Assembly: GCA_022615215.1 (NCBI GenBank) | Contig: JAKEHD010000698.1 | Location: 1-11,101 of the forward strand | Origin: Blastocatellia bacterium | GTDB lineage: Bacteria > Acidobacteriota > Blastocatellia > UBA7656 | DNA length: 11,101 nucleotides | Reading direction: 5' to 3' | In this document: one piece after another, positions 1-6,582 of the stretch | How positions within the stretch are numbered: position 1 is the first letter of the stretch | Layout: each line of letters starts with the position of its first letter | Notes under the pieces: model-generated | Databases searched by the model: none | Seen by the model: only the letters and a program-made list of their open reading frames with translations | What the model was told of the DNA's origin: nothing | Program-made: the position numbers and the translations under genes

Positions 1-1378
1 TAACCGAACGTTCCTCCTCAGCTTGTTTGATGGCTTTTTGCATTTCCTCGACTGGTTTTGCCGGATCCCCATCTATATTAGCCGTTTCTCCAGAAAGCAT
101 CAGGATGTCCGCTTCCTGGTGGACAGCGGTATTGATATCGCTGATCTCGGCGCGAGTGGATGCATCACCTCTTTTCATACTTTCCAACATTTCAGTCGCG
201 ACTATAACGGGCTTGTTCTTTAAGTGAGCTATTTCAATTATCTGCCTTTGTAGTTCGGGCACTTTGTACTTTTCTACCTCAACAGCGAGGTCACCTCGGG
301 CAACCATCAAACCATTGAACCTTTCTGCGATCTCAAGTAGCGGGTTCCAGTCTTTGTTTATGGGAACTTCTATTTCTTGCTCTTTGGCATACCTACGCGC
401 TTCTTCCTGAAGAACAGCAAAAGCTGTTTCAATCTTAGCAAAGATGGGAATTTCGTGCTCCTTGCTTATATAACGTTGATACAACTCAGATTGAGTCGCC
501 AGGAAACTCTCATCTTTAAGAATTGTCTCTTTCTTCGCGTTTATTATTTCGCGCAAATTATCTGCATCTAACGGAGAGCAGACAAAAGAAAGAGAAATTA
601 TATCAGCCCCCATTCTCAACGCTCGCTCTATATCGTTCTCGTCTTTTTTCGTGATTATATATTTGAAAATATGACGAAAAGGGTTTGCCCCTTGCCCCGG
701 GCGAAATTCGAATTTGGAGTCTACATATTCTACTTTACATGTCAGTTTTTCATTTTCTGAGTTGAGGATCTTGAGCTTGCACCATCCATCTTTCAGGTGG
801 ATAGGGTTCTCTTGAGCAAAGTCAGTTACTTTCTCTACGTCCCCTCCCAACATTATTTCATAGCCATCTGTTTTTCCTATATAATTAAAGAATTCCTTTA
901 TTGAACTCTGGTCAGTCCAATCTAGCCCCTCCGATTTCTCTTCAAATTCCTTATGCTTCGTCTCAAACTCTTTTTCCTTTTCCTCACTCCGCGGATAGAT
1001 GGTTACTATTTCATCTTTTCTTGGCTGAAGCCAGTTATCTTTGACCTCATTTTTATGGCCGCTTCGCTGAACACTTAGCACTTGTAGGACGCGAATCTTA
1101 GGCCCTCCGAGGTCAAAATATATTCCTATTAATTGCCGAAACTCGTTTCTAAGATGACGTATATGCTCTACTATCGTATTAGCCTGCTCATAACTCAACT
1201 CGCCCTTCCCAGGATTCTGCTCCACAATGTGAGCGCCATTGAATCGGAAGAAGTTCACGCCATTTTCTACCATTCTCTTTAAGTCTTCATATTTCATTGA
1301 GGAGGGACCGACGGTGGCCATTATGCGAGTCTTAGTGTGTTTGTTGATATTTAAGGAACGTAAAATAGCATTGTTCAT
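1..1378 (-). CDS. pyk: Divergent pyruvate kinase, C-terminus beyond window
   Basis: Converts PEP + ADP to pyruvate + ATP in the cytoplasm, the last step of glycolysis. I translated the minus strand from the ATG at 1378 and found 459 codons open to the window edge. Family motifs in order: TRIMATVGPSS (about residues 17-27), FFRFNGAH in place of the usual RxNFSHG, DLGGPKIR (Asp89-Lys94), ITKKDENDI, DIISLSFV, IFAKIET (catalytic Lys315, metal ligand Glu317), LMVARGDLAVEV (Asp363), VIVATEMLESM (Thr395), STRAEISD and LMLSGETA. The Lys in GPKIR with Leu before it matches the potassium-independent class. The Ser of NFSHG is Ala. Insertions lie in the B domain (roughly residues 95-200) and around the AKIE strand, so the protein is longer than usual bacterial enzymes. 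GGAGG lies 8 nt before the ATG. Base composition is clearly more A+T-rich than PPDK, suggesting transfer. Activity is likely, since catalytic residues are kept, but a non-glycolytic paralogue is possible. Confidence 0.9.
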   Translation of the reverse strand, partial: MNNAILRSLNINKHTKTRIMATVGPSSMKYEDLKRMVENGVNFFRFNGAHIVEQNPGKGELSYEQANTIVEHIRHLRNEFRQLIGIYFDLGGPKIRVLQVLSVQRSGHKNEVKDNWLQPRKDEIVTIYPRSEEKEKEFETKHKEFEEKSEGLDWTDQSSIKEFFNYIGKTDGYEIMLGGDVEKVTDFAQENPIHLKDGWCKLKILNSENEKLTCKVEYVDSKFEFRPGQGANPFRHIFKYIITKKDENDIERALRMGADIISLSFVCSPLDADNLREIINAKKETILKDESFLATQSELYQRYISKEHEIPIFAKIETAFAVLQEEARRYAKEQEIEVPINKDWNPLLEIAERFNGLMVARGDLAVEVEKYKVPELQRQIIEIAHLKNKPVIVATEMLESMKRGDASTRAEISDINTAVHQEADILMLSGETANIDGDPAKPVEEMQKAIKQAEEERSV

Positions 1379-1408
1379 AATTATCGCCTCCAATTGCAAA
1401 CGGCCACA

Positions 1409-1437
1409 ATTATAGGCTCATCTATTTCATTTATCAA
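1409..1437 (-). promoter_or_regulatory. Sigma70-type promoter of the pyruvate kinase gene
   Basis: On the minus strand TTGATA (1437-1432) and a perfect TATAAT (1414-1409) are separated by 17 bp. The predicted transcript start, near 1402, is only about 25 nt upstream of the ATG at 1378. A GGAGG (1391-1387) lies in between. This argues that the kinase gene has its own promoter rather than depending on read-through from PPDK. Confidence 0.72.
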
Positions 1438-1486
1438 TGGAAGCCTTTCCAAAAATATATGCTTTAAGTGATAAGATCATTTAATA

Positions 1487-1501
1487 CTACAACGAGATTT
1501 T
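1487..1501 (+). repeat. Left terminal inverted repeat
   Basis: CTACAACGAGATTTT, preceded by TA. It pairs with the inverted copy at 1951-1965 with one mismatch. A related ACCACAACGGG lies at 1561-1571 in the same orientation, just after the first 36-bp repeat. Confidence 0.55.
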
Positions 1502-1529
1502 CTTTAAAATGGCCGATTTACAAGCAGCC

Positions 1530-1636
1530 CCCGATACAGACATATAGAATAGAGTCAACTACCACAACGGGTCGACTGCGATCGACAGGTCGACCAACTA
1601 CCCGATACAGACATATAGAATAGAGTCAACTACCAC
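1530..1636. repeat. Pair of identical 36-bp direct repeats separated by 35 bp
   Basis: The 36 bp at 1530-1565 are repeated without mismatch at 1601-1636, beginning CCCGATACAGACATATAG. The 35-bp spacer (1566-1600) holds its own inverted repeat GGTCGAC/GTCGACC. The last 12 bp of each repeat, read on the minus strand GTGGTAGTTGAC, coincide in the second copy with the right end of the IS200/IS605-like element. The remaining 24 bp would be flank. The spacing is CRISPR-like, but there is one spacer only and no cas gene in the window, so duplicated element ends with shared flank is the preferred reading. Confidence 0.85.
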
Positions 1637-1654
1637 CGCCAGAGGCGGTGGCTT
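1631..1654 (+). repeat. Hairpin 1 (right end of the element)
   Basis: CCACCGCC-AGA-GGCGGTGG (1633-1651) is a perfect 8-bp stem with a three-base loop. With TA before and CTT after, the 24-bp block matches 1878-1901 except for changes in two base pairs and one flanking base. Confidence 0.85.
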
Positions 1655-1877
1655 GAGATGATTGCACCTGGAAGGTGCGATGTTGTCATTCTACTTGAAG
1701 AACTATCTTTGGCTCATTTTGAGTCGAAGCTTTGGTTCTTCTTGGCAGTGCATATACTGCCAATATTTCAGCGAGAGATTTCATAGGATGCCCTTGCTCC
1801 TGATGTATCCTCTTGATTGTTTCGCACCTTCAAGGAAGATACATCTTATGCCTTTCAACGGTAGAACCGGATAACTG

Positions 1878-1901
1878 TACCACTACCAGAGGTAGTGGTT
1901 T
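1878..1901 (+). repeat. Hairpin 2 (left end of the element)
   Basis: ACCACTACC-AGA-GGTAGTGGT (1879-1899) is a perfect 9-bp stem with the same AGA loop as hairpin 1. Relative to hairpin 1, a C-G pair has become T-A and a G-C pair has become A-T, so both arms changed together and the structure was kept. Confidence 0.85.
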
Positions 1902-1950
1902 CCGAAGACAAATCAAGGGGTTATAGAATACCAGCCCCGATTCCCCGCGC

Positions 1951-1965
1951 AAAATCCCGTTGTAG
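1951..1965 (-). repeat. Right terminal inverted repeat
   Basis: On the minus strand this reads CTACAACGGGATTTT and is followed on the plus strand by TA at 1966-1967. It is the inverted partner of 1487-1501. Confidence 0.55.
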
Positions 1966-1977
1966 TATCAGGTCAAG

Positions 1978-4740
1978 CTACAAAATGTTCTCAGAGTCAA
2001 GCGCAGCCTGTGCTGCTGCCAGCCGCGCTATCGGAACGCGATAAGGCGAACAGGAAACGTAGCTTAATCCCACACGATGGCAAAAACCAACTGACGAGGG
2101 TTCGCCACCGTGCTCACCGCATATGCCTACCTTCAGCCCCCTTCGTGTTGAGCGGCCCTTCTCCGTTCCGATCTTTACTAGCTGGCCAACCCCTTCTTGA
2201 TCAAGCACCTGGAAAGGATCACTCTCAAAGATGCCGTGTTCAATGTAAAAAGGAAGGAACTTGCCGGAATCATCGCGCGAGATACCATAAGCGGTCTGGG
2301 TCAAATCATTTGTGCCAAACGAAAAGAATTCTGCAACCTCAGCAATCTTGTCCGCGGTGAGAGCCGCGCGTGGAAGCTCGATCATAGTACCAACGAGATA
2401 TTCAATCCTCTGCCCTGTATTTAGTTCGACCTGGGAAGCGATTTTGCGCACAACTTCGGTTTGCCTCTCAAGTTCAGTCACATCGCTCACAAGCGGAATC
2501 ATAATTTCTGGCAGCACTCTCTTGCCGCCTCTCTGAACTTTCGCGGCCGCCTCGAATATTGCGCGAGTCTGCATCTCAGTTATCTCAGGGAATACGACTC
2601 CGAGACGGCATCCGCGATGTCCCAGCATAGGATTGAGTTCGCGTAACGACTCGACTCGTTGCCATAAGTGATCCGAGCTAACATTGAGTTTGTTTGCTAG
2701 TTCATCCGTCTCTTTCCTGGTGTGGGGTAGGAACTCGTGTAGCGGTGGATCAAGCGTTCTTATTGTTACAGGTAATCCGTCCATCGCGCGGAAAATACCC
2801 TCGAAATCCTTTCGCTGAAACTTAAGAAGTTGCTTGAGTCCGCCAATATACAACCGCTGGGGCTCTTTGATCTCTTTCTTCAGCCTTTTGAGTGGAGCGG
2901 CCCACTCCGCGTGCTTCTTGGGCGAAGCAGCACGTTTGAGTTGGGCTTCAACCGTTGCAATCTCATGTTCGAGCCGTTTGTAGTCGAGTGAGCCAAGTAT
3001 TACCTGCCGCACATAGTCTATGCGGTCATCCTGAAAAAACATGTGTTCCGTGCGACAAAGCCCTATGCCTTCGGCTCCGAACTCACGAGCAACCGCTGCA
3101 TCGCCTGGAGTGTCAGCATTCGTGCGGATGCGGAGCACGCGGTACTTGTCGGCCCACTCCATCAACTGCCGGAAGTCATCGCCCAGTTCAGGATCAATTA
3201 GTGGAACCAGACCTTCTATCACTTGGCCCGTTGTACCATTAATCGTTATCCAATCTCCACGGTGGATCACAGAGCCGTTTACGGAAAATACATTTTTACG
3301 GTAACTGATCGCTATGTCGCCTGCACCAACTATGCATGGCTTTCCCCATCCGCGCGCCACAACTGCTGCGTGAGATGCAGCTCCCCCTGTCGAGGTCAGT
3401 ATGGCTTGCGCGGCATCCATACCACGCACGTCTTCGGGGGAAGTTTCTCGGCGGACCAGTATTACATCCTCACCTCTGGCCGCCCACTCTTCAGCCTCTT
3501 GTGGCGTGAACACAACCTGGCCCGCGGCTGCGCCGGGGCTTGCGTTGATGCCCGTGGTCAGTACTTTGACCTTAGCCTTCGGGTCTACCATCTTGTGCAG
3601 CAATTGATCGAGGTCGCCTGCGGGCACGCGCAGCAAGGCGGTTCGTTCATCTATAAGTCCTTCGCGCACCATGTCTATCGCAATCTTGACCGCTGCGGAA
3701 CCTGTGCGCTTGCCGTTGCGTGTCTGAAGCATCCACAATTTTCCGCGCTCGATTGTGAATTCCAGATCCTGCATGTCGCGGTAGTGGCGTTCGAGTTTTT
3801 CGGCCACCGCGACGAATTCATCATAGATTTCGGGCATATCCTGTTTGAGTTCATCTATATGTTTCGGAGTGCGAATGCCCGCGACAACGTCTTCGCCCTG
3901 CGCATTGGTCAGGTAATCGCCGAAGAGCAACTTCTCGCCGGTCGCGGGATTGCGCGTAAAGGCCACGCCCGTGCCCGAATCGTTGCCCATGTTGCCGAAC
4001 ACCATAGTCACCACATTGACCGCCGTGCCGAGATCGTCGGGTATCTTCTCCCTGCGGCGATAAGCCTTCGCGCGGTCGCCGTTCCACGAGTGAAAGACGG
4101 CCTTCACGGCCTCTTCGAGTTGGCGGTAAGGATCAGTGGGAAAGTCCGAGCCGGTTTCGCGGCGTACTATAGCTTTGAACTCTTCGCAGACATGCTTTAG
4201 ATGATCTGCCGTCAGGTCTGTGTCGAGTTTCGCTTTGGCCTTTCGTTTGGCTTCGGTGAGCGCGTGCTCGAATATTTCTCCGTCGATGCCGAGCACTATT
4301 TTGCCGAACATCTGTATGAAGCGGCGGTATGCGTCATAAGCGAACCGCTCGTTTGAAGTGAGCGCAGCCAGGCCCTTGAGGGTCTCTTCGTTGAGTCCGA
4401 GGTTGAGCACTGTGTCCATCATTCCGGGCATGGAGAATTTCGCGCCCGACCGCACGGATACGAGCAGCGGGTTTGCGGCGTCGCCAAATTTCTTGCCCGT
4501 CGCGCGCTCGACTTTTTTCATGGCCGCGAGCGTCTGGTTCCACACGCCTTCAGGAAATTGTTCACCGGCCGCATAGTATGCATTGCAGGCCACGGTGGTA
4601 ATGGTAAAACCGGGCGGCACAGGCAATCCGGCATTGGTCATCTCGGCCAGGCCAGCGCCCTTTCCGCCGAGCAGGTCTTTCATGTCGCCCCGACCGTCGG
4701 CTTTGCCGTCCGCAAAAAGATAAACGTATTTCTTCGCCAT
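1978..4740 (-). CDS. ppdK: Pyruvate, phosphate dikinase
   Basis: Interconverts pyruvate + ATP + phosphate and PEP + AMP + PPi in the cytoplasm. It can serve gluconeogenesis or PPi-linked glycolysis. The 920-aa product has the three expected parts: N-terminal ATP-grasp domain (GGKGAGLAEMT near residue 26, SVRSGAKFSMPGMMDT near 95-110, LQTRNGKRTG near 340), the swivelling phosphohistidine domain with TGGAASHAAVVARG (catalytic His457), and the C-terminal PEP/pyruvate barrel ending GICGEHGG (catalytic Cys874). Against the Clostridium symbiosum enzyme (His455, Cys831), the histidine is in register but the cysteine is displaced by about 43 residues. This is explained by a charged, probably helical insertion at about residues 585-632, before FQRKDFEGIF. 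AGGAG lies 8 nt before the ATG. It is divergent from the SDR gene and codirectional with pyruvate kinase downstream, but separated from it by a mobile-element island. No frameshift is seen. Confidence 0.98.
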   Translation of the reverse strand: MAKKYVYLFADGKADGRGDMKDLLGGKGAGLAEMTNAGLPVPPGFTITTVACNAYYAAGEQFPEGVWNQTLAAMKKVERATGKKFGDAANPLLVSVRSGAKFSMPGMMDTVLNLGLNEETLKGLAALTSNERFAYDAYRRFIQMFGKIVLGIDGEIFEHALTEAKRKAKAKLDTDLTADHLKHVCEEFKAIVRRETGSDFPTDPYRQLEEAVKAVFHSWNGDRAKAYRRREKIPDDLGTAVNVVTMVFGNMGNDSGTGVAFTRNPATGEKLLFGDYLTNAQGEDVVAGIRTPKHIDELKQDMPEIYDEFVAVAEKLERHYRDMQDLEFTIERGKLWMLQTRNGKRTGSAAVKIAIDMVREGLIDERTALLRVPAGDLDQLLHKMVDPKAKVKVLTTGINASPGAAAGQVVFTPQEAEEWAARGEDVILVRRETSPEDVRGMDAAQAILTSTGGAASHAAVVARGWGKPCIVGAGDIAISYRKNVFSVNGSVIHRGDWITINGTTGQVIEGLVPLIDPELGDDFRQLMEWADKYRVLRIRTNADTPGDAAVAREFGAEGIGLCRTEHMFFQDDRIDYVRQVILGSLDYKRLEHEIATVEAQLKRAASPKKHAEWAAPLKRLKKEIKEPQRLYIGGLKQLLKFQRKDFEGIFRAMDGLPVTIRTLDPPLHEFLPHTRKETDELANKLNVSSDHLWQRVESLRELNPMLGHRGCRLGVVFPEITEMQTRAIFEAAAKVQRGGKRVLPEIMIPLVSDVTELERQTEVVRKIASQVELNTGQRIEYLVGTMIELPRAALTADKIAEVAEFFSFGTNDLTQTAYGISRDDSGKFLPFYIEHGIFESDPFQVLDQEGVGQLVKIGTEKGRSTRRGLKVGICGEHGGEPSSVGFCHRVGLSYVSCSPYRVPIARLAAAQAALDSENIL

Positions 4741-4826
4741 TCAGTGGTCTCCTGTATCAATCGCTAAGGTGGAAAGACGATTCACAAACACAATGTTAAC
4801 TGTGCTGAGAGAAAATCAAACTATAT

Positions 4827-4856
4827 CGAATACTGGAAAGCCGTATAGCTTGTCAA
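4827..4856 (-). promoter_or_regulatory. Possible promoter of ppdK
   Basis: A perfect minus-strand TTGACA (4856-4851) lies 18 bp from TATTCG (4832-4827), a poor -10 matching only TAT. A better-looking GATATAGT a few bases further on would need a long spacer. Position relative to the ppdK ATG (about 90 nt) is reasonable. The -35 is convincing, the -10 is not. Confidence 0.35.
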
Positions 4857-4876
4857 GCCGGGCGCGATCGAGTAAG

Positions 4877-4980
4877 TGTTCAGAATAGGAATGGGATTTC
4901 ACCACGGAGACACGGAGGCACAGAGAGTTTTTCTCCGTGTCTCCGTGTCTCCGTGGTGAGTTTTTTTGCTTGTCTGAACA
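4877..4980. repeat. Large imperfect palindrome with 8-bp outer repeats
   Basis: TCACCACGGAGACACGGAG at 4899 onward pairs with CTCCGTGTCTCCGTGGTGA ending at 4959. The arms extend to about 28 bp with two mismatches and a short T-containing loop. An outer inverted pair TGTTCAGA (4877-4884) / TCTGAACA (4973-4980) brackets it. The core is a tandem CACGGAGA-type unit seen widely as a dispersed intergenic repeat in bacterial genomes. A run of seven T follows the right arm (4961-4967), so the stem could also end transcription in the plus direction. It lies between the divergent ppdK and SDR genes. Confidence 0.8.
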
Positions 4981-5020
4981 TATACGCGATCTACGCTGTG
5001 AAACGATGCTCGTATTTTGC

Positions 5021-5043
5021 GCATCAACGCATCACGCATCAAC
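5021..5043 (+). repeat. Short tandem GCATCAAC/GCATCAC repeat
   Basis: GCATCAAC, GCATCAC and GCATCAAC follow one another directly. It lies upstream of the SDR gene and outside any supported coding region. No function is evident. Confidence 0.6.
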
Positions 5044-5071
5044 CTCGCGCGCGTTCATTGACGGCAGCGAC

Positions 5072-5101
5072 TTGTCGAGGGAATTCCGTTTGGGTTATAC
5101 A
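5072..5101 (+). promoter_or_regulatory. Possible promoter of the SDR gene
   Basis: TTGTCG (5072-5077) and TATACA (5096-5101) are separated by 18 bp. Each matches four of six consensus bases. The implied transcript start, near 5108, leaves a short leader containing the strong Shine-Dalgarno at 5118-5125. This is plausible but not strong. Confidence 0.35.
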
Positions 5102-5131
5102 CATAGCCTGAGCATTCAAAGGAGGTGCAGG

Positions 5132-6133
5132 GTGAAATATTTCATGACCGGAGCGACGGGCTTCATCGGCGGCCGAGTCGCCCGCCAACTCATCGAAGCA
5201 GGCCACGAGGTCGCGGCCCTCGCGCGCACCCCCGCAAAGGCCAGAGACCTCTCTGCACTCGGCGTCTCCATTCACGAAGGCGATATAACCGATAAAGAGA
5301 GCATGCGTTTAGCTATGACCGGCGCTGAAGGCGTCTTTCATATAGCGGCGTGGTACAAGATCGGCGCGAAAGACAATAGCGAGGCCGAACGGGTCAACGT
5401 GGGCGGCACACGCAACGTGCTTGAATTGATGAAAGAGCTTGGCATCCCTAAAGGTGTCTACACGAGCACGCTCGCGGTCTTCTCAGATACAGGAGGACGA
5501 CTTGTAGACGAGACATACCGTCACGACGGTCCCTGGTTGAGCGAGTATGACCGCACGAAATGGCTTGCTCATTACGAGGTGGCCCTGCATAAGGTGGAAG
5601 AGGGATTGCCGCTCGTCATAGTCCAGCCCGGCCTCGTTTACGGTCCCGGCGATGAGAGTCCCATGCACGATGCGCTGATTCAATATCTCGAAGGCAAACT
5701 CCCGATGATTCCTCGAAAGACCGCCTTCTGCTGGGCACACGTCGATGACACTGCACGCGGTCACTTGTTGGCTATGGAGAAGGGCGAGCCGGGCGAGAGC
5801 TATATAATCGCCGGGCCGGTCTACACCTTCCAGGAAGCCTTCGAGATGGCCGAAAAGATCACAGGCATCAAAGCGCCGGGCCTTCACGCCGGTCCCGGAA
5901 TGTTGAAGGCTATGTCATCAATTATGAAGGTAGTTGGGGCGGTAATCCCATTGCCCGCGACCTACAGCGCCGAAAGCTTGCGCGTGGTCGCCGGGGTGAC
6001 TTACATCGGGAGTAATGAAAGAGCCAGGCGCGAACTTGGTTTCGAAGCGCGCCCGCTCGAAGAAGGGCTGCGCGAAACTTTGCTGTATGAGATGGAACGA
6101 TTGGGATTGAAGGTTAAAGCGGCGAGCGCGTAA
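5132..6133 (+). CDS. Extended-SDR NAD(P)-dependent reductase/epimerase
   Basis: A 333-aa Rossmann-fold oxidoreductase of the extended short-chain dehydrogenase family, closest in style to dihydroflavonol-4-reductase-like and sugar-epimerase proteins. It carries TGATGFIGG (TGxxGxxG cofactor loop, residues 5-13), DITD after the third strand (about residues 51-54), HIAAWYK near residue 71, STLAVF before the active site, and YDRTK (catalytic Tyr139 and Lys143). PGLVYGPGD and a variable C-terminal substrate region follow. I chose the GTG at 5132 because AAAGGAGG ends 6 nt upstream and the Rossmann strand begins directly after it. The frame stays open upstream to 4937, but that stretch crosses the palindrome and is not family sequence. 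The substrate cannot be read from sequence. The gene stands alone: ppdK is divergent and a 236-bp gap follows. Confidence 0.93.
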   Translation: MKYFMTGATGFIGGRVARQLIEAGHEVAALARTPAKARDLSALGVSIHEGDITDKESMRLAMTGAEGVFHIAAWYKIGAKDNSEAERVNVGGTRNVLELMKELGIPKGVYTSTLAVFSDTGGRLVDETYRHDGPWLSEYDRTKWLAHYEVALHKVEEGLPLVIVQPGLVYGPGDESPMHDALIQYLEGKLPMIPRKTAFCWAHVDDTARGHLLAMEKGEPGESYIIAGPVYTFQEAFEMAEKITGIKAPGLHAGPGMLKAMSSIMKVVGAVIPLPATYSAESLRVVAGVTYIGSNERARRELGFEARPLEEGLRETLLYEMERLGLKVKAASA

Positions 6134-6144
6134 ATTTGTCATTC

Positions 6145-6165
6145 GTCCGTGGTCCGTGGTCCGTT
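6145..6165 (+). repeat. Tandem GTCCGTG heptamer
   Basis: GTCCGTG is present twice, followed by GTCCGTT, immediately 3' of the SDR stop codon. This simple heptamer run resembles short dispersed repeats scattered between genes in some genomes. No stem or T-run makes it a convincing terminator. Confidence 0.7.
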
Positions 6166-6369
6166 GTGTTTTTGCTGGTAAGAAACAGTGTTGGACTTGC
6201 GCAGGGAGTTGCTGTGAGCAAAACTGTAGAAAATGAGAAAGCCACACTGCGCGAGGTTGCTAAGGATGAATAGCGGGTTCGAGATTGTATATCTGAAAAA
6301 CCGGAGCGGCCAGACGTAAGCCCTTTCATGGATGCGAATCGGGATATGCTTTGAGGTTGGAGGAATAGG

Positions 6370-6582
6370 ATGAAGTATAAAGTTGCGCTCTTACAATCAG
6401 AAGAAGGTTTCAGCGTATGGGTGCCGGGTCTGCCCGGCTGTTGTTCTCAAGGAGCCACCGAAGAGGAGGCGCTCGCAAACATTGCCGATGCTATACGTGA
6501 GTACCTGGATGTGGTGATGGAACAGTTAGATGATGCAGAGGTACGGGAAAAGGAGATTTCATGTCAAGCATACGAACTATAA
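6370..6582 (+). CDS. Solitary HicB-like protein
   Basis: A 70-aa protein with the HicB/UPF0150 core. It begins MKYKVALLQSEEGFSVWVPG, continues LPGCCSQGATEEEALANIADAIREYLDVV and ends with a short acidic tail. In HicAB modules this partial RNase-H-like fold antitoxin neutralises the mRNA-cleaving HicA toxin. Longer HicB proteins add a C-terminal DNA-binding domain, which is absent here. No HicA-like double-stranded-RNA-binding protein is seen upstream (6134-6369) or downstream. GGAGG (6359-6363) lies 6 nt before the ATG. The last 22 bp overlap the next gene, so the two are probably co-translated. Most likely an orphan HicB-family protein. Whether it binds any toxin is unknown. Confidence 0.8.
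   Translation: MKYKVALLQSEEGFSVWVPGLPGCCSQGATEEEALANIADAIREYLDVVMEQLDDAEVREKEISCQAYEL

Larger units (their letters stand above)
1625..1911 (-). mobile_element. IS200/IS605-like non-autonomous element (palindrome-ended)
   Basis: Read on the minus strand, the element is preceded by TTGAT (1916-1912), carries a subterminal hairpin at 1899-1879, and has a second hairpin at 1651-1633 followed by TAGTTGAC ending at 1625. Hairpins near both ends in the same orientation, insertion 3' of a TTGAT-type pentanucleotide and absence of terminal inverted repeats are hallmarks of IS200/IS605 elements handled by Y1 (TnpA) transposases; TTGAT is the ISDra2-type target. No tnpA or tnpB is recognisable. The longest internal minus-strand frame with an ATG is 32 codons (about 1787-1689). 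Further perfect stems lie inside: GCACCT/AGGTGC (1664-1678), AAGAAC/GTTCTT (1698-1740), GGCAGT/ACTGCC (1744-1761) and GATGTATC/GATACATC (1802-1845). It is therefore a deletion derivative (PATE-type), possibly giving a structured transcript. Confidence 0.6.
1487..1965. mobile_element. Putative 479-bp element with 15-bp inverted repeats and TA flanks
   Basis: CTACAACGAGATTTT at 1487-1501 is matched in inverted orientation at 1951-1965 (CTACAACGGGATTTT on the minus strand), 14 of 15 identical. Both ends are flanked by TA (1485-1486 and 1966-1967), as expected of elements that duplicate a TA target, such as the IS630/Tc1-mariner group. No transposase reading frame lies inside, so this would be a MITE-like derivative or the scar of a larger element. 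It encloses the IS200/IS605-like element at 1625-1911 and the 36-bp repeats, and ends 12 bp from the PPDK stop codon. It fills most of the gap between pyruvate kinase and PPDK. Family assignment is inference from the TA flank only. Confidence 0.5.

Noticed and set aside
1530..1636. Calling the 36-bp repeat pair a CRISPR array
   Set aside because: One spacer only, no cas genes in the window, the spacer has its own inverted repeat, and the repeat overlaps a transposon end. Kept as an open question, not a feature call.
1662..1874. Plus-strand open frame of 70 codons in the mobile island
   Set aside because: It consists of hairpin arms of the IS200/IS605-like element, with no ribosome binding site and no recognisable protein family.
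3223..4200. Plus-strand open frame of 325 codons
   Set aside because: It is fully antisense to PPDK, whose motifs are complete here. The Cys/His-rich, low-complexity translation has no family features and no ribosome binding site.
4937..5131. Upstream extension of the SDR reading frame
   Set aside because: The stretch crosses the palindrome and a short tandem repeat, lacks a Shine-Dalgarno, and the Rossmann motif starts right after the GTG at 5132, which has a strong Shine-Dalgarno.
6212..6271. GTG-started 19-codon frame (begins SKTVENEKATLR)
   Set aside because: Too short, with only a weak ribosome site and no neighbour support. No HicA similarity despite lying before the HicB-like gene.
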